10,340 nucleotides of DNA from contig SEHC01000126.1 of NCBI GenBank assembly GCA_004173415.1, positions 1 through 10,340 on the forward strand. Reading direction: 5' to 3'. Positions 1-7,684 of the stretch are shown here, in pieces (within the stretch, counting starts at the first letter, position 1; every line of letters starts with the position of its first letter). The notes beneath the pieces were generated by a model. It searched no databases and was not told the DNA's origin. It saw only the letters and a list, made by a program, of their open reading frames with translations. The translations under genes were made by a program, and so were the position numbers. The stretch is from Lysobacteraceae bacterium (GTDB lineage: Bacteria; Pseudomonadota; Gammaproteobacteria; Xanthomonadales; Xanthomonadaceae).

Positions 1-37
1 TGACTTCGATCTGCTGGCCATGGGTCTCGATACGCAT
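1..37 (-). CDS. hpf: Ribosome hibernation promoting factor (HPF/RaiA/YfiA family), 5' end only
   Basis: Only the first 12 codons lie in the window, reading MRIETHGQQIEV from an ATG at 37-35; the rest runs off the left edge. The start resembles the first beta strand of short HPF proteins, which bind the 30S subunit and promote inactive 100S ribosomes in stationary phase. A perfect Shine-Dalgarno AAGGAGG sits at 50-44, six bases before the ATG, so translation is probably efficient. The gene lies 177 bases downstream of rpoN in the same direction, the usual place for hpf in gammaproteobacteria. With so little protein visible, the call rests mainly on synteny plus these residues. Confidence 0.75.
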   Translation of the reverse strand, partial: MRIETHGQQIEV

Positions 38-43
38 CGCTTG

Positions 44-50
44 CCTCCTT
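44..50 (-). promoter_or_regulatory. Strong ribosome binding site of hpf
   Basis: Read on the minus strand the bases are AAGGAGG, full complementarity to the anti-Shine-Dalgarno core, six bases before the hpf ATG. It is the best ribosome binding site in the window and supports the chosen start. Confidence 0.8.
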
Positions 51-62
51 CAGGTTCGATGG

Positions 63-79
63 ACCGCGGAATCCGCGGT
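63..79 (-). promoter_or_regulatory. GC-rich hairpin in the hpf leader
   Basis: A perfect 7-bp inverted repeat (ACCGCGG, three-base loop, CCGCGGT) lies in the rpoN-hpf gap, 25 bases upstream of the hpf ATG and 12 bases upstream of its Shine-Dalgarno. No T-run follows it on either strand, so it does not look like an intrinsic terminator. It could stabilise a processed hpf transcript or influence translation; that role is inference. The rest of the 38-214 gap shows nothing I can name, and no convincing -35/-10 pair was found. Confidence 0.4.
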
Positions 80-214
80 GGACTGCCGTGCATGTGACCG
101 CGTGTGGTGGCGTAAGTTCGGCTGCTCCTTGTGGGGCTGGAATGGTTTTGGGAGAAAGGCCGGGGCACTGGCACTGAAGCGCATCATGCTCCCTCATTGC
201 TTATGGGTCCGTGA

Positions 215-1651
<1,437 letters not shown>

Positions 1652-1702
1652 TCCGCAATCCGAAAACGCGTTGAGGCACGGCCGGGCCGCGCGACGCGCA
1701 CA

Positions 1703-2422
1703 TCAGAGGCGGAAAGTTTCCCCAAGGTACACGCGACGCACGTCCGGATTGGCAAGCAGCGCGTCCGGCGCCCCCTGCGCCAGCACGCTGCCTTCGTTGA
1801 GGATATACGCCCGGTCGCAGATTCCCAAGGTCTCGCGCACATTGTGGTCGGTGATGAGCACCCCGATGCCGCGGTTCTTGAGATGCTTGACGATGCGCTG
1901 GATCTCCCCGACCGAGATGGGGTCGACCCCGGCGAAGGGCTCGTCGAGCAGCATCAGGCGGGGCTTGGCGGCCAGCGCGCGGGCGATTTCGCAACGCCTG
2001 CGCTCGCCGCCGGACAGGCTGGCGCCCAGTTGCTCGGCCACGTGGCCGATCTGCAACTCGTCCACCAGGGAGGCCAGTTCCCTGTCCACGCCTGCCGAAT
2101 CCAGGTCATCGCGCAGTTCCAGCACCAGCCGCAGGTTGTCCGAAACCGTGAGCTTGCGGAACACGGAAGGTTCCTGCGGCAGGTAGCCGACCCCGAGCTT
2201 GGCCCGCTTGTACATGGGCTCGGCGGTGATGTCGTGGCCGTCCAGCTCGATCCTGCCGGCGTCGGCGGCCACCAGGCCGACGATCATGTAGAAACAGGTG
2301 GTCTTGCCCGCGCCGTTGGGGCCGAGCAGGCCGACCACTTCGCCCGCATCAAGGGTCAGGCCGAAGTCGGCGACCACCTCGCGCTGCCGGTAGCTCTTGC
2401 GCAAGCCCTGGGCGGAAAGCAT
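1703..2422 (-). CDS. lptB: LPS export ABC transporter ATP-binding protein LptB
   Basis: The 239-residue cytoplasmic ATPase powers LPS extraction from the inner membrane together with LptF and LptG. All ABC signatures are visible: Walker A GPNGAGKTT at 34-42, Q-loop Gln83 in YLPQEPSVF, signature LSGGE at 136-140, Walker B LMLLDE at 156-161 with the catalytic Glu161, and switch His193 in TDHNV. Length matches E. coli LptB (241). The open frame extends upstream to 2881, but family alignment starts at MLSAQGL, and the ATG at 2422-2420 shares one base with the lptA stop (TAATG), a classic coupled start. LptF and LptG are not in the window. Confidence 0.97.
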   Translation of the reverse strand: MLSAQGLRKSYRQREVVADFGLTLDAGEVVGLLGPNGAGKTTCFYMIVGLVAADAGRIELDGHDITAEPMYKRAKLGVGYLPQEPSVFRKLTVSDNLRLVLELRDDLDSAGVDRELASLVDELQIGHVAEQLGASLSGGERRRCEIARALAAKPRLMLLDEPFAGVDPISVGEIQRIVKHLKNRGIGVLITDHNVRETLGICDRAYILNEGSVLAQGAPDALLANPDVRRVYLGETFRL

Positions 2423-2943
2423 TACTTGCCGGCCTCGGGCTTCTTGGCCGCGTTGCCCGACTTGGGCTGGATCACGGTCCTCACCCGGGTGCCGTCGCCA
2501 CCGCTTTGCATGCTGCCGGTCTTGGTGTTGTAGACCATCCGCTGCCCGCTGTTCGAGCCGCGTGGCGACTTCACCGTGTAGTTGCCGATCAGGATGATGG
2601 TTTCGGAGGCCATGTCGTACTCGATGCGATTGGCCGTGGCGTCCATCCAGGTGCCGTCGTCCAGTTGCTGCCTGAGCTTCACCGGGCTGCCGGTGAACAC
2701 GGTCTTGGACGGATCGCCGTCGCGCTGGGTGAGTTCCGCGCGCTGGGCCGAAATGTCCAGGCTGCCCTGCTTGAGGGTCACGTTGCCGGTCCACACGTTG
2801 GTGCTGTTCCCATCCATGACCCCTTCCTGGCGGTCGGAGTCGAGGAAGATCGGCTGGTTGCGATCGGAGGATTTGGCCCATGCGGCGGCCGGCATCGACA
2901 TGGCGACGGCAACAAGCAGGCTAGCGCGCAGAATTGGGTTCAT
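2422..2943 (-). CDS. lptA: LPS transport periplasmic protein LptA
   Basis: This 173-residue protein has a cleavable signal peptide (hydrophobic stretch at about 5-21, probable cleavage after AWA at 21-23) followed by an OstA/LptA beta-jellyroll domain at roughly 30-148. Recognisable elements include LDSDRQEGVMDGN, the WTGNVTLKQGSL strand pair and DATANRIEYD. In the family, LptA monomers stack between LptC and LptD to form the periplasmic bridge along which LPS moves. The C-terminal tail is rich in Lys, Gly and Ala. Its ATG lies inside the end of lptC (23-base overlap) and its stop overlaps the lptB start, so lptC, lptA and lptB appear translationally coupled. The start is supported by the signal peptide. 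Confidence 0.95.
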   Translation of the reverse strand: MNPILRASLLVAVAMSMPAAAWAKSSDRNQPIFLDSDRQEGVMDGNSTNVWTGNVTLKQGSLDISAQRAELTQRDGDPSKTVFTGSPVKLRQQLDDGTWMDATANRIEYDMASETIILIGNYTVKSPRGSNSGQRMVYNTKTGSMQSGGDGTRVRTVIQPKSGNAAKKPEAGK

Positions 2944-3481
2944 AACGGGTCTTGACCTGTGACTTGAAGGTGTATTGCTTGGTCTTGGTGTTGGTCTCGA
3001 AACCGACGCCGCTGATTATAGAACCGGGCCGGGTGATGGTGACCGCCTGGTCGGTGGAGGCCATGTTGCGGCGGGGGAATACGTTCAGGCGCTGGGTAGT
3101 GAAGGTTGCGGGCATCGCCCCTGCCGGGCTGGTGCCGGTGACGTTTCCGGTCAGGCGCAGCTCGTCGCCCTTCGCGCTTACCCACCCGTCACGCGAGCGC
3201 ATCTGCCAGTGCCGGCCGTCGCTGTCAGGCAACAGGAATACCGGCGTGGCGATGGTGAAGGTCTGGTCGACCGGGTTGCGCTGCATCTCCGGCGCGCGCA
3301 GGGTCAGTGATTCCTTGCCCTGGTCATCCAGTGCCACGACCTCGAAATCCCGCATCAGGTAGTCGGAGCGTTCCACCGCAGGCGCCTGGAAACCGGCGAC
3401 CTGGCGTTGCTTCCATGCCGACCAGCCGCTGACCACGGCCGCCACCAGCAACACCAGGCCCAGTAACGTGCGCCAGTTCAA
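2921..3481 (-). CDS. lptC: LPS export system protein LptC
   Basis: LptC is the bitopic inner-membrane member of the Lpt bridge, taking LPS from LptB2FG to LptA. From a TTG start at 3481 it has 186 residues (E. coli 191): a single membrane helix at about 5-23 (LLGLVLLVAAVVSGWSAW), then a periplasmic LptC/OstA-like domain with phrases such as SDYLMRDFEVVALDD and GDELRLTGNVTG. The TTG overlaps the kdsC stop by four bases and has GGAG at 3493-3490 with eight-base spacing. The frame is open to 3541, and an in-frame GTG at 3490 is possible, but that GTG lacks a properly spaced Shine-Dalgarno, and homologues begin near NWRT. The start is therefore an inference; the identity is firm. Confidence 0.92.
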   Translation of the reverse strand: MNWRTLLGLVLLVAAVVSGWSAWKQRQVAGFQAPAVERSDYLMRDFEVVALDDQGKESLTLRAPEMQRNPVDQTFTIATPVFLLPDSDGRHWQMRSRDGWVSAKGDELRLTGNVTGTSPAGAMPATFTTQRLNVFPRRNMASTDQAVTITRPGSIISGVGFETNTKTKQYTFKSQVKTRYEPNSAR

Positions 3482-4026
3482 TGCGTCCACTCCGTGAGCA
3501 GGGCATCGAGGCGGTCCTGTGATTCCAGCAGCAGGTCGCACAGTTCGCGCGCGGCGCCAGCGCCACCGGTGGCCACGGTCACATGGTCGGCGCGCTCGGC
3601 CACCCAGCGGTGCGCGTTGGCCGGGGCAACCCCCAGTCCCACGGCCTGGATCGAGGCCAGGTCGGGCAGGTCGTCGCCCATGAAGCTGGTCGCTTCGAGG
3701 CTGATGCCCAGTTCATCGCAGAGCGCGCGCACCTGGCCCAGCTTGTCCCTGGCGCCGGTGAATGCACGCACGCCCAGGTCCGCGGCCCGATGCGCCGCGG
3801 CCTTGCTGTCGCGGGCGGTGATCAACGCGACCTCGATGCCGGCCCGGCGCAGCAGCACCAGGCCTTGTCCGTCGAGCACGTGGAAAGCCTTGGACTCCCG
3901 GCCTTCGCTGTCGTAATACAGGCGTCCATCGGTGAGGGTCCCGTCGACGTCGAAGCAAGCCAGCCGGATCCGGCTGGCGCGCTCGCGGATAGCGGCGGCG
4001 ATGGGTGCTTGGGGAGTGGAAGTCAT
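3478..4026 (-). CDS. kdsC: 3-deoxy-D-manno-octulosonate 8-phosphate phosphatase KdsC
   Basis: The 182-residue protein is a C0-type HAD phosphatase that hydrolyses Kdo-8-phosphate to Kdo, the third step of Kdo synthesis, in the cytoplasm. HAD motif I is FDVDGTLTDG with nucleophile Asp26 and acid/base Asp28. Motif II is the Thr of LITARDS (about 68-74), the motif III Lys is Lys95 in ARDKLGQV, and motif IV is GDDLPD at 117-122. Small C0 enzymes lack a cap and act as tetramers; the length fits (E. coli KdsC 188). It begins eight bases after the kdsD stop and ends inside the lptC start, so it sits within the same operon. The Shine-Dalgarno is weak, suggesting coupling to upstream translation, which the kdsD frameshift could disturb. 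Confidence 0.96.
   Translation of the reverse strand: MTSTPQAPIAAAIRERASRIRLACFDVDGTLTDGRLYYDSEGRESKAFHVLDGQGLVLLRRAGIEVALITARDSKAAAHRAADLGVRAFTGARDKLGQVRALCDELGISLEATSFMGDDLPDLASIQAVGLGVAPANAHRWVAERADHVTVATGGAGAARELCDLLLESQDRLDALLTEWTH
3490..3493 (-). promoter_or_regulatory. Ribosome binding site that decides the lptC TTG start
   Basis: GGAG on the minus strand lies eight bases before the TTG at 3481-3479 but overlaps the competing GTG at 3490-3488. It therefore favours the TTG start, which overlaps the kdsC stop. Confidence 0.55.
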
Positions 4027-4034
4027 GCGTCTGG

Positions 4035-4965
4035 TTAGACCACGCGTGCGCGCAACAGGTCGTGAATGTTGAGCGCGCCGACCGCGCGCCCGGTTTCATC
4101 GACCACGATCAAGCCGCTGATCTGGTGGGTTTCCATGAGCCGCGCCGCTTCCACCGCAAGCTGGTCGGCGGCGATGGTCCTGGGCTGGCGGGTCATGAGT
4201 TCGGAAATCATCGCGGTGCGCACGTCGAGCGAGGCATCGTCCAGGGTGCGGCGCAGGTCGCCATCGGTGAACAATCCGATCAGGCGCTGGTCGGCGTCGA
4301 CCACGGCGGTCATGCCCAGGCGCTTGCGGCTCATTTCCACCAGCGCTTCGCTGAGTGTCGCGTCCTGGCGCACGCGCGGGACCTCGTCGCCGGCCCGCGG
4401 TGAAGCCGCGTGCGTCCAGCAGGGCCACGGCCAGGGCATCGCCCATGGCCAGGGTCGCGGTGGTGCTGGAGGTCGGGGCCAGGTCCAGCGGGCACGCTTC
4501 GGCCGGTACGCTGACATCCAGGTGGACCTCGGCCTCGCGGGCCAGGGTCGATTGCGGCCGTCCGGTCATGGCGATGAGGGCATTACCCTGGCGCTTGAGC
4601 ACCGGCAGCAGGGTCAGCACTTCATCGGATTCGCCCGAATAGGACAGGGCCAGGACCACGTCCGCGTCGGTGATCATGCCAAGGTCGCCATGGCCGGCTT
4701 CGCCCGGATGCACGTAGAAAGCCGGGGTGCCGGTCGAGGCCAGGGTCGCGGCGATCTTGCGTGCGATATGGCCCGACTTGCCCATCCCGGTGGCGACCAC
4801 GCGGCCCTTGCAGGCCAGCATGAGGCGGCAAGCGGCAGAGAACGATCCGTCCAGCCGCGCGGCCAGGTGCTGCAGCGCCTCGGCCTCGATCCGGACCACG
4901 CGGCGTCCGCTTGCCGCCAGGCTGGCATCGGTGGGTTCGTTGGTCTGGGGCAGCAGCTCGGGCAT
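4035..4965 (-). pseudogene. kdsD: Frameshifted arabinose-5-phosphate isomerase KdsD (KpsF/GutQ family)
   Basis: Intact KdsD converts ribulose-5-phosphate to arabinose-5-phosphate, the first step of Kdo synthesis. Here a SIS domain runs from ATG 4965 for 190 residues with the active-site elements MGKSGHIARK (Lys63), Glu115 in SGESDE, and Glu156 in PAEACPL, up to DARGFTA. The CBS pair resumes one frame over at AGDEVPRVRQD (about 4394) and continues to the TAA at 4035. Against E. coli KdsD, about 25 codons (EDFALSHPGG through the residue before TGDE) are replaced by a single G, a net loss near 74 bases. The missing part includes the His of SHPGG reported as catalytic (His193 in E. coli). As written, translation would give a 289-residue hybrid ending at 4096. 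It may be a real mutation or an assembly error. An alternative ATG at 5001 is in frame. Confidence 0.9.
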
Positions 4966-4988
4966 GCGGGGCGCCGGGTGGGGGTTAG

Positions 4989-5002
4989 AATGACCGTTCA
5001 TT
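4989..5002. promoter_or_regulatory. Imperfect palindrome between kdsD and ibaG
   Basis: The 14 bases fit AATGAnCGnTCATT, with five-base arms that are perfect inverted repeats. They lie in the 54-base gap between the divergent kdsD (ATG 4965) and ibaG (TTG 5020) starts, next to a TAGAAT hexamer at 4986-4991 on the plus strand and a TAAAAT-like stretch on the minus strand. No good -35 boxes are visible. It could be an operator for one or both genes, but chance is possible. Confidence 0.25.
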
Positions 5003-5007
5003 TTATT

Positions 5008-5011
5008 AGGA
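5008..5011 (+). promoter_or_regulatory. Ribosome binding site that decides the ibaG TTG start
   Basis: AGGA with eight-base spacing to the TTG at 5020 supports that codon over the in-frame ATG at 4990, which has no Shine-Dalgarno and would add ten residues not expected in the BolA family. Confidence 0.55.
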
Positions 5012-5019
5012 AAAGCACG

Positions 5020-5259
5020 TTGGACGCCGAAACCATCCGTAAACTGATCGAAACCGGCCTTCCAGGGGCCGAAGTGCGGGTATTCGGCGACGATGGCGTG
5101 CATTTCGAGGCCAGCGTGGTCTCCGGGGCGTTCCGCGGCAAGCTGCCGCTGGCCCGGCACCGCCTCGTCTACGCGACCCTGGGTGACCTGATGGGTGGCG
5201 CGATCCACGCCCTGGCCCTGAAAACCGTCACCCCCGAGGAAGCCGGGCAGGCCGACTGA
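5020..5259 (+). CDS. ibaG: BolA family protein IbaG
   Basis: From TTG 5020 the product has 79 residues and is a full single-domain BolA fold. Family markers are the N-terminal helix (DAETIRKLIETGLPGAEV), the GDDGVHFEASVVS strand region, ARHRLVYATLGDLM, and the closing IHALALKTVTPEE with the near-invariant His. BolA/IbaG proteins pair with monothiol glutaredoxins and help handle [2Fe-2S] clusters; in E. coli ibaG responds to acid stress and lies immediately upstream of murA. The same order occurs here, with 54 bases to murA, so the two are probably co-transcribed. Unlike in E. coli, no mla genes precede it; kdsD is directly divergent. An ATG at 4990 is the alternative start. Confidence 0.9.
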   Translation: MDAETIRKLIETGLPGAEVRVFGDDGVHFEASVVSGAFRGKLPLARHRLVYATLGDLMGGAIHALALKTVTPEEAGQAD

Positions 5260-5313
5260 CCGCTCCAAGATCCACGCCCCACGTCCTGCCACTTCTTCCA
5301 GAGCCCCACTCCC

Positions 5314-6585
5314 ATGCAGAAAATCGTAGTTACCGGCGGCAACCCGCTGAACGGTGAAGTCACCATCTCCGGCGCCAAGAACGCAGTGTTGCCGATCCTG
5401 TGCGCGACCTTGCTGGCTGACGCGCCGGTGGAGATCACCAATGTGCCGCACCTGCACGACGTGGTCACCACGGTCAAACTGCTGGGCGAGCTCGGCGCCG
5501 GGATCAGCATCGACGAGGGCACCCTGTCCAAGGGCAGCGGCATCACCGTGGATCCACGCAGCGTCAACCAGCACGTGGCCCCGTATGAGCTGGTCAAGAC
5601 CATGCGCGCCTCGATCCTGGTGCTGGGTCCGCTGCTGGCCAAATACGGGGCCGCGGAAGTGTCGCTGCCCGGCGGCTGCGCCATCGGTTCGCGACCGGTC
5701 GACCAGCACATCAAGGGCCTGATCGCCCTGGGTGCGGACATCTCGGTGGAAAATGGCTTCATCAAGGCCACCGCCAAGCGCCTGAAGGGCGCGCGATACG
5801 TATTCGACATGGTCAGCGTCACCGGGACGGAGAACGTGCTGATGGCCGCCGCCCTGGCCGAAGGGACCACGGTCCTGGAAAACGCGGCCATGGAGCCGGA
5901 AGTCACCGACCTGGCCGACTGCCTGATCGCGCTGGGCGCCGATATCGAGGGCGCGGGCACCTCGCGCATCGTCGTGCGTGGCGTGGAGCGCCTGTCCGGT
6001 GGTCGCCATGCGGTGCTGCCGGACCGCATCGAGACCGGTACCTTCCTGGTGGCCGCGGCCATGACCGGCGGCCGGGTCACCGCGCGCCGCGCCCGTGCCG
6101 ACACGCTGGATGCGGTGCTCGGCAAGCTGATCGAGGCGGGCGCCAGCATCGAAACCACCGCCGACAGCATCACCCTGGACATGCATGGCCAGCGCCCACG
6201 CGCGGTCAGCCTGACCACCGCGCCGTACCCGGCCTTCCCGACCGACATGCAGGCCCAGTTCATGGCCATGAACTGCGTGGCAGACGGCGTGGGCGTGATC
6301 AGCGAGACGATCTTCGAGAACCGCTTCATGCACGTCAACGAGCTGCTGCGCCTGGGCGCGGACATCCAGGTCGATGGCCACACCGCCATCATCCGCGGGG
6401 TCGAGAAGCTCAGCGGCGCGCCGGTGATGGCGACGGATCTGCGTGCCTCGGCGTCGCTGATCCTGGCCGGCCTGGTGGCCGACGGCGACACCATCATCGA
6501 CCGCATCTACCACCTAGACCGGGGCTACGAGAACATCGAGGAAAAACTCAGTGCGCTGGGTGCCCGCATCCGCCGCATCTCCTGA
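5314..6585 (+). CDS. murA: UDP-N-acetylglucosamine 1-carboxyvinyltransferase MurA
   Basis: MurA transfers enolpyruvate from PEP to UDP-GlcNAc, the first committed step of peptidoglycan synthesis, in the cytoplasm. The 423-residue protein has the complete EPT double-barrel sequence (E. coli 419). Lys22 sits in SGAKNAVLP. The active-site loop PGGCAIGSRP carries Cys122, which corresponds to the E. coli Cys115 alkylated by fosfomycin, so intrinsic resistance through Cys-to-Asp is not expected. Asp311 in FPTDMQAQF is the general-base position. Other conserved blocks are TGTENVLMAA and the C-terminal DLRASASLILAG. The Shine-Dalgarno is poor, consistent with coupling or a C-rich leader. It ends nine bases before the EF-hand gene. 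Confidence 0.98.
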   Translation: MQKIVVTGGNPLNGEVTISGAKNAVLPILCATLLADAPVEITNVPHLHDVVTTVKLLGELGAGISIDEGTLSKGSGITVDPRSVNQHVAPYELVKTMRASILVLGPLLAKYGAAEVSLPGGCAIGSRPVDQHIKGLIALGADISVENGFIKATAKRLKGARYVFDMVSVTGTENVLMAAALAEGTTVLENAAMEPEVTDLADCLIALGADIEGAGTSRIVVRGVERLSGGRHAVLPDRIETGTFLVAAAMTGGRVTARRARADTLDAVLGKLIEAGASIETTADSITLDMHGQRPRAVSLTTAPYPAFPTDMQAQFMAMNCVADGVGVISETIFENRFMHVNELLRLGADIQVDGHTAIIRGVEKLSGAPVMATDLRASASLILAGLVADGDTIIDRIYHLDRGYENIEEKLSALGARIRRIS

Positions 6586-6594
6586 GGACCTGCC

Positions 6595-6921
6595 ATGAGC
6601 TCCGCTTCCAACAACCCGCGCTGGCGCCTTTCCACCCGGCGCAAGGCCCTGCTCGGCCTGGTCCTGATCGCCCTCGGTGCGGTCGGCTGGCTGGCCTACG
6701 TCGGCGCCGCCGGCATCAGCGGCATGCCGATGGAAGACATGGACTGGAATGCGGACGGCACGGTCAGCCAGCAGGAGATCTTCCAGTCCTTCCATGCGGT
6801 GGTGGTAAAGAAGACGGTCGAGGGACGGCGTGAATGCAGCGCCTACCAGTGGCGCGGGGACCAGCGCCCGATCCGCGTCGATTGTCGTACAAGCATGGCT
6901 GCCGGTACGCCGCAGGAATAA
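6595..6921 (+). CDS. Small membrane-anchored EF-hand protein
   Basis: I do not know a named function for this 108-residue protein. Residues 1-17 are polar and basic, followed by one hydrophobic helix at about 18-38 with a positive N-side, so the C-terminal part is probably periplasmic (signal anchor). Residues 50-61, DWNADGTVSQQE, form a textbook 12-residue EF-hand loop: Asp1, Asn3, Asp5, Gly6, Val8 and Glu12 are all canonical, predicting Ca2+ binding. Two Cys residues beyond it, in ECSAYQW and VDCRT, could form a disulphide. A GAGGA Shine-Dalgarno at the murA stop and nine-base spacing make it part of the ibaG-murA unit. A terminator follows within eight bases of its TAA. The coding call is good; the role is unknown. 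Confidence 0.8.
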   Translation: MSSASNNPRWRLSTRRKALLGLVLIALGAVGWLAYVGAAGISGMPMEDMDWNADGTVSQQEIFQSFHAVVVKKTVEGRRECSAYQWRGDQRPIRVDCRTSMAAGTPQE

Positions 6922-6928
6922 GAAAACA

Positions 6929-6955
6929 GAAAAGCCCGGCATTGCCGGGCTTTTC
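6929..6955. terminator. Bidirectional intrinsic terminator
   Basis: A perfect 12-bp stem (GAAAAGCCCGGC paired with GCCGGGCTTTTC) with a three-base ATT loop lies eight bases after the EF-hand stop. On the plus strand the stem ends in TTTTCC; on the minus strand it ends in TTTTCTGTTTTC. It therefore should end both the ibaG-murA transcript and the convergent purM-purN-DUF3108 transcript, whose last stop is at 7001. Confidence 0.9.
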
Positions 6956-6985
6956 CTTGGTTCGGGAGCTGGGGTAGCGCCGAAG

Positions 6986-6997
6986 GGAAGTACTTCC
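6986..6997. repeat. Perfect 12-base palindrome GGAAGTACTTCC
   Basis: This self-complementary dodecamer lies three bases beyond the stop of the convergent DUF3108 gene and 30 bases from the shared terminator. It has no loop or T-run, so it is not a terminator. It could be a protein-binding site or chance. Confidence 0.3.
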
Positions 6998-7000
6998 GGA

Positions 7001-7681
7001 TCAGTGCCAGGATTTGATCTGCAGGTCGATCGAGTCCTGGCCGTCTTCGCGCTGCAGCACGCGCGCGGGTACCGGCATGCCGGGCACCACCCAGACGATC
7101 ATCTGCTTCCGGCCGGAAGTGCGCACCACCTTGGTGGCTTCGCGCGACTTGCCGCCGACCGTGATCTTCTCCTTGCCGGCGACCTGGTAACTCATCGGCT
7201 TGACGCTGCCATTCTCGACCATGCGGTAGTTGAGCGGCTTGCCCGCGGCCACGTCGCGGACGATGGCCAGGTTGACCAGCAGCGCATCCATGTCGCCATC
7301 CTTCAACGCCACCGGGCCGGCCCGCTCGGGCTTCACGTCCCCGCTCCAGCTGGCCCGGTTGGTGTCCCAGTCGAAATCGGTGTTGACCGTCTTCTTCTTC
7401 ACCAGCAGGCGCGACACGTCGCTGCTCGACAGCGGCCGCAGCACGCCGCCCTTTTCGTCGAACACCGTCTTCTGGCTCATGTCGACCAGGGAATTGCGGA
7501 TGGTCAGCGTGTACTGCCAGCGGTTGTCGCCTTGCGCGGTGATGGTCATCTGGCCGTTGCCCTGCATGCCCATGGCGCTGGCCTGGTAGTCGGCGGTGAA
7601 TGCTTCGATGGCATGGGCCGGGAGGCTGGAAACGCCAGCGCCCGCGATGGCCACGGCGAGAACGAGGATGCGGATCTTCAT
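7001..7681 (-). CDS. Exported DUF3108-family protein (second copy)
   Basis: The 226-residue protein has a Sec signal peptide (hydrophobic core at about 5-20, probable cleavage after AHA at 22-24), so the mature form is periplasmic or envelope-associated. The rest resembles the DUF3108 family: a beta-rich domain with FTADYQASAMGM near the mature N-terminus, DFDWDTNRASWSGDVK, DMDALLVNLAIVRD, YRMVENG, and the closing VLQREDGQDSIDLQIKSW. The molecular function of the family is not known to me. It begins three bases after the stop of its neighbour at 7685-8401 and shares a parallel series of motifs with it, so the two look like an old tandem duplication. AAGGAG lies 11 bases before the ATG. It is the last gene before the bidirectional terminator. 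Confidence 0.88.
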   Translation of the reverse strand: MKIRILVLAVAIAGAGVSSLPAHAIEAFTADYQASAMGMQGNGQMTITAQGDNRWQYTLTIRNSLVDMSQKTVFDEKGGVLRPLSSSDVSRLLVKKKTVNTDFDWDTNRASWSGDVKPERAGPVALKDGDMDALLVNLAIVRDVAAGKPLNYRMVENGSVKPMSYQVAGKEKITVGGKSREATKVVRTSGRKQMIVWVVPGMPVPARVLQREDGQDSIDLQIKSWH

Positions 7682-7684
7682 GGG

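Noticed and set aside
169..186. Possible sigma-54 promoter (GGCACTGGCACTGAAGCGCAT) after rpoN on the plus strand
   Set aside because: It has a GG-type -24 element but no TTGCA-like -12 at the right spacing, and it would point antisense into rpoN.
2423..2881. Upstream extension of the lptB frame
   Set aside because: It overlaps lptA almost fully, and its translation (rich in Gln, Arg and His) has no ABC homology; the coupled ATG at 2422 is the real start.
4035..4517. A separate CBS-domain gene from ATG 4517
   Set aside because: Upstream of about 4394 this frame is out-of-frame SIS sequence (WTWPRPPAPPRPWPW-type composition); the CBS part is better read as the detached 3' half of kdsD.
5169..6506. 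Open frame of 445 codons antisense to murA
   Set aside because: It is Ser/Arg/Ala-rich low-information translation opposite a strongly conserved enzyme, without a ribosome binding site or homology that I recognise.
4096..6513. Open frame of 805 codons on the minus strand covering murA and running into kdsD
   Set aside because: Its first 500 codons are an antisense shadow of murA; only the last part from 4965 is real kdsD coding sequence.
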